From Saccharina japonica (Eukaryota; Sar; Phaeophyceae; Laminariales; Laminariaceae): a DNA stretch of 64,000 bases. The number at the start of each line of letters is the position of its first letter. Position 1 is the stretch's first letter. The position numbers were made by a program, and so were the translations under genes. The notes beneath the pieces were generated by a model. That model was not told the origin of the DNA. It was given only the letters and a program-made list of their open reading frames with translations, and did not search any database. The DNA is taken from the NCBI GenBank assembly GCA_008828725.1, contig MEHQ01000842.1:45233-109232 (forward strand). Direction: 5' to 3'. This document shows, one piece after another, positions 58,263-64,000 of the stretch.

Positions 58263-58681
58263 AAGTTTTTTCGTGTTGCCTCGCCCGTGCAGCAGTTAGC
58301 TGTTCCTCTTGGGCACGTGTGCTTTTCGTCTAGGGGCGCTTCTGTCTCCCTGCGTCATTTGTATTCTGTTTCATTTCAGAAGTTGTTTTTTATTTGTCTT
58401 TTTTGGTCTTATTTTTTGGTTCGGCTCGTGTCGCTGTGTTCTCGTACCCGGTACGTTACGCATCTCACTTGCTTTATCCATTAATTTGCGTTTATTTTGT
58501 TTTGGTTTTTCTCTGTTTCACAGTCTGTGACCACAGAATTTGTATCTCTCTAGGATTGGGAATCAGGACAGGCACTGGGTGTACTGATGTGGTTGAGTAG
58601 AAAGAACGGGTTTAATGTGAAGACAACAACAACAACAACAACAGAGCGCGTTCCTCGTTTGCGAAGTTAACTAAGCCATTA

Positions 58682-59487
58682 GGGCCCGTATTAACGAACA
58701 TCGCTTTTTATTGAAATGGGAAAACAATTTTTGTTTTTCGTTTGTTTTAATACGATTTCCCTGAAAAAACGTGTTTGGGTCTTATCGAGGAATGGTGTAT
58801 TGCGTCAAAAAATGAGAATAACGCACAAGGGTCAACGAACACCCGTGAGTAACCAACGAGGCGACCTACGGCCTGTGTCCTCCCCGGGGCGCCGCTGCCA
58901 GCGGAAATTATGTCTGCCAGCACCGGCTAGGAGGCTATCACTCTAGGGATGTCTTGGGTGGGCTGGCGCAGCCCCGAAGCCCAACGCGGGCAGCAGCGAC
59001 GGGGATACAGCGATCGAATTCTACGCCAAGTCGCGACCTGGTCGGTGCTCGTGTGGTTTGGGAGGCAAAGAAGGGTGAAAATTGGATTTGCGACGGCCTA
59101 TGTTACTTTTTAGGCACCGCAAGCGGTCTACCCTATGCTAGGGCCCGTCGGACCTCGCGCTGCGGCTGATCCGGTGGCCGTGCCTCTCGGGAATGGTGGA
59201 TCTCGCCTCTGAATCAGTCGACGACATGGCTCAAGTTTGCGTGGCTTCCTTCGGTTTCATGGAACACGCCACGCCGAGTTGGATGAACTCCCAATTCAAC
59301 AGAAAAAAAAGAGCAAAAGAAGTCCCAAAAGACTTCTTGTGGAATTCCGTTTTATTGAACTACTCAGTTTTGAAATCGAAATATCTTGCTGGTTATTCAC
59401 GTTTCGACCAATCAGGTCAAATCAAAACAAACGAACGAAAAAAAAAAACTCAAACAAACGAAAACAAATGTTCGTTAATACGGGCCC
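58682..59487. mobile_element. PIF/Harbinger-like non-autonomous element
   Basis: Terminal inverted repeats GGGCCCGTATTAACGAACAT and its complement enclose 806 bp. They are flanked by TTA at 58679-58681 and 59488-59490, the 3-bp target duplication typical of PIF/Harbinger. Internal open frames (58716-58946, 58954-59169, 59193-59603, +) have no recognised transposase or Myb-like motif. Confidence 0.75.
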
Positions 59488-59489
59488 TT

Positions 59490-60518
59490 ATAGGGGCGGT
59501 GTACGTATTGTTTGATACAGTACTGTATATATGTGAGTACCCTGGAACACGTCGTACTTCGCATACATACGGGTACGACTTGTTTATTTTCTTGGAGCAA
59601 TGACTATTATTTTAGAGAGGATTTCCCCTGAGTTTCCTGTCAAATAATACTGGAAACAACGTACCTCATGCGCAGACGGAAAGTGCCAAAAACAGCAACC
59701 TATTCACGGGGCAAGTAACTACTACTGTACGCTACTACAGCAATATCTGATGGTCGGTGATTTGTACCGCACAGCATCGCAGCAATAAACGCATACTCGT
59801 ATGATCTTCCGCCTGAGCTACCGTCGCAGAAGTCGATTGAGAAGTGCTGCTTGCTGTGCTGCAGTGCAGTACCGGCAGCAGCAGCAGCAGTAGTACGCCA
59901 TGAGCTCTGCCTGATAGTCTGCATGATGGTGTCTCTCTACGCCCACAAAATGACGGTTGTGCAGCTATACACCATGAGCTCTTCTATCTGATAGTCTGTT
60001 TGCTGCTGTCTTTCCCAGTTGGTGCTGTAAAATGCCGGCCATCGGGCGACTACAGCAGTACGCCATGGTGGTTGCGCACCAAAGCGTCCGCTGCTTCCGC
60101 CCGTTGCTGCTGCTGCAGCTGCTGCTGCACACAGCCCCCGCACCCTGCTGCACTTAGCTTCCGCGCCCACAGCCACATTACTTAGGCATGCGCTATCGCA
60201 GCAGCAGTTGATCTTGTGCTGCTGATGCACATCATCAGCTCTGTATGAATACCGGTTTTACGATATCTCCGGCGAAGCAGTTGATGGCGAAGCGCTGCTG
60301 CTGCTGTTTAAGTGACGGTCATGCTCTGCCGTGCGTTGTCGTCGTTGGGAACAAACTAAATTACGGACTATAGACTAGTCGTGCTGCCAGCAAAGAGTAG
60401 AAAGCAAGCAGTAGTTCGAAGGGCTGCCTATCGAAAGTTGGGCCGTTCGTCACGAAGAAAAGAGGTGTATTACGGTCCGCTCGTAAATAACAACCGACCG
60501 CAGCCGACGTAATTGTCA
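59490..60518 (+). repeat. Repeat family XYZ: block Z, copy 1
   Basis: Begins cttataggggcggtgtacg and ends cagccgacgtaattgtcatg. It aligns with 62100-63147 nearly base for base and with 53285-54060 in reverse. Contains GCAGCAG tracts. Confidence 0.9.
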
Positions 60519-61868
60519 TGTTTATCTATATATTTTCTAGCAGTACCGCGGGCGCACCCCCTCCTCCATGAATGATAGGCGCGATAAGTTCCCATTTGTA
60601 GGTGTTTTGACAACGTTGGGAGTGGGGACGGTGTCAGGTACCCCCGCCCCCCCCCCTCTCATCCATGATCGAGAGCGTTCAAGTTTAATAGTTCAACGTC
60701 AAGTGTCGGCCGAATCGATTTCGTGCGCCTTCGCCTTATCTCGTATGACAGTAGTTACAAACGGTAAAAAAGCAGTGGCTGTAAGATCAAGAATTTTGCG
60801 TGCTGTTTATGAGGTGGCCGCTGTGGGTGCAGCATGAAAACACGGCCCGTGCTCGGTGCTCACACTCAGTTGGAATGTACACATCAGGCGGGCGGCGCGC
60901 GAATGCTGAGGGGAGCAAGATGTCCTAATGCAAAATGCTTGCAACTGCTGCATATCAACAACAAACAAGAGCATTCCTACGACAATTTTGTCGACCAGGA
61001 AAACCGCCATAACGAGTAATAGGCGCAACCACGCTTCTGCGCTCTGCCCATAAATATTATAACGTGTGGGGCTACTACGAAATGTTCTGAGCCGTCGAGA
61101 TCGTGAGATTCCACAAGATGCGTACGTCCTCCTGGCGATCAAGATGATGACGGGGCAGCGATTCCAAGAAGGACTATCGACCAATGTTAAACAACGATAA
61201 AGTCGAGCAACCCCAGGAGCGGTCTTAAGGAACGGTCTTAAACGACGGCGCCGTCTATGTAGCTACCCCAGCAGCGGTGCCCTAGCAGCCGTGAACGATG
61301 GCCAGCGCGGGCGTCCTCAACATTTACCCTTTTCCAGCAGTCCTAAACGATCGGCAGTGATGCGGTGATTCCTAGAGGTTCTCCTCTAACTTTCCCGGAA
61401 ACGTGATTCGTACGTGCCGTTATTGTGCCTACGTATCCAAAGTAAACCCAGCATCACACGTGACGCGCTGCTCCGCATGATATGGTCGTTCTCCCCTGAC
61501 CTTCCCGGAAACGTGATTCGTACGTGCCGTTATTGTGCCTACGTACCCAAAGAAAGTGCAGCATCACACGTGACGCTCTGCCTCGCATCATACGGCATTC
61601 CCGGTGTCAATCACTGCTCGGTATTGCCTGGTATATGCTACGTACAAGTTGTATATACGAGCAAAGACCCAGAAAGAACATTACGTCCTATACACGTCAG
61701 CCTGTGTAAGCTGCAGCAAGCAGCAATATATGGTTGCTGCGTATGCCAACAATTTCATCCTATCGCCTGCAGTACCAACGCCAACCAAAATCAAACCCAC
61801 CTCGATATCCTCAAATACAATTGCTTCGGCAATGATGAAATACATATATGATACCCTATGCATGTGAT
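60519..61868. other. Non-repetitive stretch replacing block X
   Basis: Where the second unit continues from Z into X, this unit diverges into unrelated sequence up to the N at 61869. It includes a 110-bp tandem duplication (61393-61610) and otherwise no recognised gene. Confidence 0.6.
61393..61610 (+). repeat. 110-bp tandem duplication with CxxC...HxxxC coding potential
   Basis: Two copies starting ttcccggaaacgtgattcgt at 61393 and 61503. In the appropriate frame each encodes a peptide such as TCRYCAYVPKESAASHVTLC, a C-x2-C-x12-H-x3-C arrangement reminiscent of BED-type zinc fingers of transposases. 110 is not divisible by three, so the two are not in the same frame. The coding status is doubtful. 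Confidence 0.4.
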
Positions 61869-61869
61869 N

Positions 61870-64000
61870 CGTTGGATTGTCAAATAAACATTAAAAGCAA
61901 TACTCTCGGGCGAGTACGTACAACTATCGAACAGGGCTACGTGTACAGCTTGCAAGTCGAAGAACCTATCGGCTATGTCGTTGTTTTTGACCAATGAACA
62001 TTTATTGTGGTCTACCAGGGTATGTATGCTGGTTCATGGATGAGTCGACTATGTGTACCTGTTTTTTTCATCAGACCCGAAGAGACAACGATGGTACTGC
62101 CCTTATAGGGGCGGTGTACGTATTGTTTGATACAGTACTGTACTGTATATATGTGAGTACCCTGGAACACGTCGTACTTCGTATACATACGGGTACGACT
62201 TGTTTATTTTCTTGGAGCAATGACTATTATTTTTTTAGAGAGGATTTCCCCTGAGTTTCCTCTCAAATAATACTGGAAAAAACGTACCTCATGCGCAGAG
62301 GCGGAAAGTGCCAAAAACAGCAACCTATTCACGGGGCAAGTAACTACTACTGTACGCTACTACAGCAATATCTGATGGTGGGTGGTTTGTACCGCAGCAT
62401 CGCAGCAATAAACGCATACTCGTATGATCTTCCGCCTGAGCTACCGTCGCAGAAGTCGATTGAGAAGTGCTGCTTGCTGTGCTGCAGTGCAGCACCGGCA
62501 GCAGCAGCAGCAGCAGCAGTACGCCATGAGCTCTGCCTGATAGTCTGCATGATGGTGTCTCTCTACGCCCACAAAATGCCGGTTGTGCAGCTATACATCA
62601 TGAGCTCTTCTATCTGATAGTCTGTATTCTGCTGTCTTTCCCTGGTGGTGCTGTACAAATGCCGGCCATCGGGCGACTACAGCAGTACGCCATGTGTGGT
62701 GGTTGCGCACCAAAGCGCCCGCTGCTTCCGCCCGTTGCTGCTGCTGCTGCTGCTGCACACAGCCCCCGCGCCCTGCTGCACTTAGCTTCCGCGCCCACAG
62801 CCACATTACTTAGGCATGCGCTATCGCAGCAGCAGGTGATCTTGTGCTGCTGATGCACATCATCAGCTCTGTATGAATACCGGTTTTACGATATCTCCGG
62901 CGAAGCAGTTGATGGCGAAGCGCTGCTGCTGCTGTTTAAGTGACGGTCATGCTCTGCCGTGCGTTGTCGTCGTTGGGAACAAACTAAATTACGGACTATA
63001 GACTAGTCGTGCTGCCAGCAAAGAGTAGAAAGCAAGCAGTAGTTCGAAGGGCTGCCTATCGAAAGTTGGGCCGTTCGTCACGAAGAAAAGAGGTGTATTA
63101 CGGTCCGCTCGTAAATAACGACCGACCGCAGCCGACGTAATTGTCATGTTATCTACAAGGCTTTGCTTTGGAGTGGTTGTAAGATGGGAGTTGATATTCT
63201 TGCACGAATACAAATTGCTTGTAGTCGAGTTTGGGCCAGTCTGCCAAAACTTTCAGTTGTATGGGGGGCATTAGCTTGGCCACAATGAGTTGCAACTTTA
63301 CAGTATATTGAACGATAGCCTACAGCAAACCGTACAAATGATGGGTGACGCAAGAACATTACAGCAGTAGTAAGGTAGTGCCCCCCCTGTACGCAGTAAC
63401 TTAGCAGTAGTTGCAGAGCAACAAACAATACAAAGCGGCAGCCTATTTCGTGTGCCCGAACTCCGAAAATGAAAAATTAACTCTAATTCCGGTACGAAAT
63501 AAAAAATAGGAAATGCAGGGTAATTGTATTGTTTTGACCAGATTGTACTCCCGAACCGGAAAGAACGTAAATGTCTGGATTTGTTTTTTACAGGCACTTT
63601 ATAAATCAGAGCGGAGGGTACGGGGTCAGGATTCTAGTAAAAAACAATTTTACACTCTGAAAGCTATACGAAATAAGAGGAAAGCACGTCCACTCGCATT
63701 TTTTTTGTTGGATAATAAAATTATTATTATTATGCTTGCCATCCGACAATGTGCAGTGTTGTTCCTAAAAAGGCTCAGGGAACAGAAAGTGAAGCACTCT
63801 CCAGATCAAATATTGTTGGATAAGTCTAGGATAAACTCTTGATAAACTACAAAACTATGTTTTTTTTCGTTGGATTGTCAAATAAACATTAAAAGCAACA
63901 CTCTCGGGCGAGTACGTACAACTATCGAACAGGGCTACGTGTACAGCTTGCAAGTCGAAGAACCTATCGGCTATGTCGTTGTTTTTGACCAATGAACATT
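61870..64000 (+). repeat. Repeat family XYZ: Y-Z-X-Y run, copy 2
   Basis: Block Y at 61870-62078, Z at 62100-63147, X at 63154-63868 and the next Y from 63869 to the window edge. Y recurs about 2.0 kb apart, so the family is arranged as head-to-tail units of about 2 kb. No coding region was recognised. Confidence 0.9.

Overview
The window is eukaryotic nuclear DNA. It has short exons flanked by GT...AG introns, long non-coding stretches, many non-autonomous DNA transposons and abundant microsatellites, and no bacterial-style gene packing. The best-supported guess is a stramenopile, most likely a brown alga. Each leucine-rich repeat is carried by its own 72-bp, phase-2 exon, an architecture known from brown-algal LRR receptors. 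A second gene has the Pmp-type beta-helix repeats, Cys-rich block and multi-pass membrane tail seen in large stramenopile surface proteins. The species assignment is inference.

Layout. (1) 1-15.5 kb, + strand: the interior of a large extracellular-type gene. Ten single-repeat LRR exons (338 to 9347) are followed by a probable LRR C-cap (10719-10760), small Cys-rich exons (11990-14265) and one 855-bp exon with a GDPH-containing VWD/root-cap-like domain (14649-15503). The first six LRR exons are two copies of a three-exon cassette, tandemly duplicated with their introns. Both gene ends are unresolved; the 5' end lies outside the window. (2) 15.5-30 kb: mostly without recognisable genes. It holds a CT microsatellite, degenerate GC-rich repeats (21.35-22.03 kb), a dispersed short repeat family and a striking array of four 496-bp units (23.13-25.10 kb). 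(3) 30.05-36.37 kb: an old, broken LTR-type element containing two later DNA-transposon insertions, a hAT-like element (8-bp target duplication) and a Mutator-like element (9-bp target duplication). (4) 36.65-47.96 kb, - strand: a Pmp-repeat/Cys-rich/multi-TM membrane protein gene. Five 3' exons join in consistent frame, and further 78-bp repeat exons lie upstream. Its introns hold a Tc1/mariner-like element full of CAG/CTG/CGG triplets, a TIR element enclosing degenerate telomere-like repeats, a pogo-like MITE and a GAACC pentamer array. (5) 48-53 kb: no recognised gene; some duplicated non-coding segments. (6) 53.3-64 kb: one unclassified repeat family (blocks X, Y, Z) in direct and inverted copies, with a pogo-like MITE and a PIF/Harbinger-like element inserted. 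The single N of the window (61869) sits exactly where a repeat unit starts.

The two genes are unrelated, but both build a predicted extracellular repeat domain from exons that each hold one repeat and keep the reading frame when duplicated or lost. The left gene shows such a duplication event directly.
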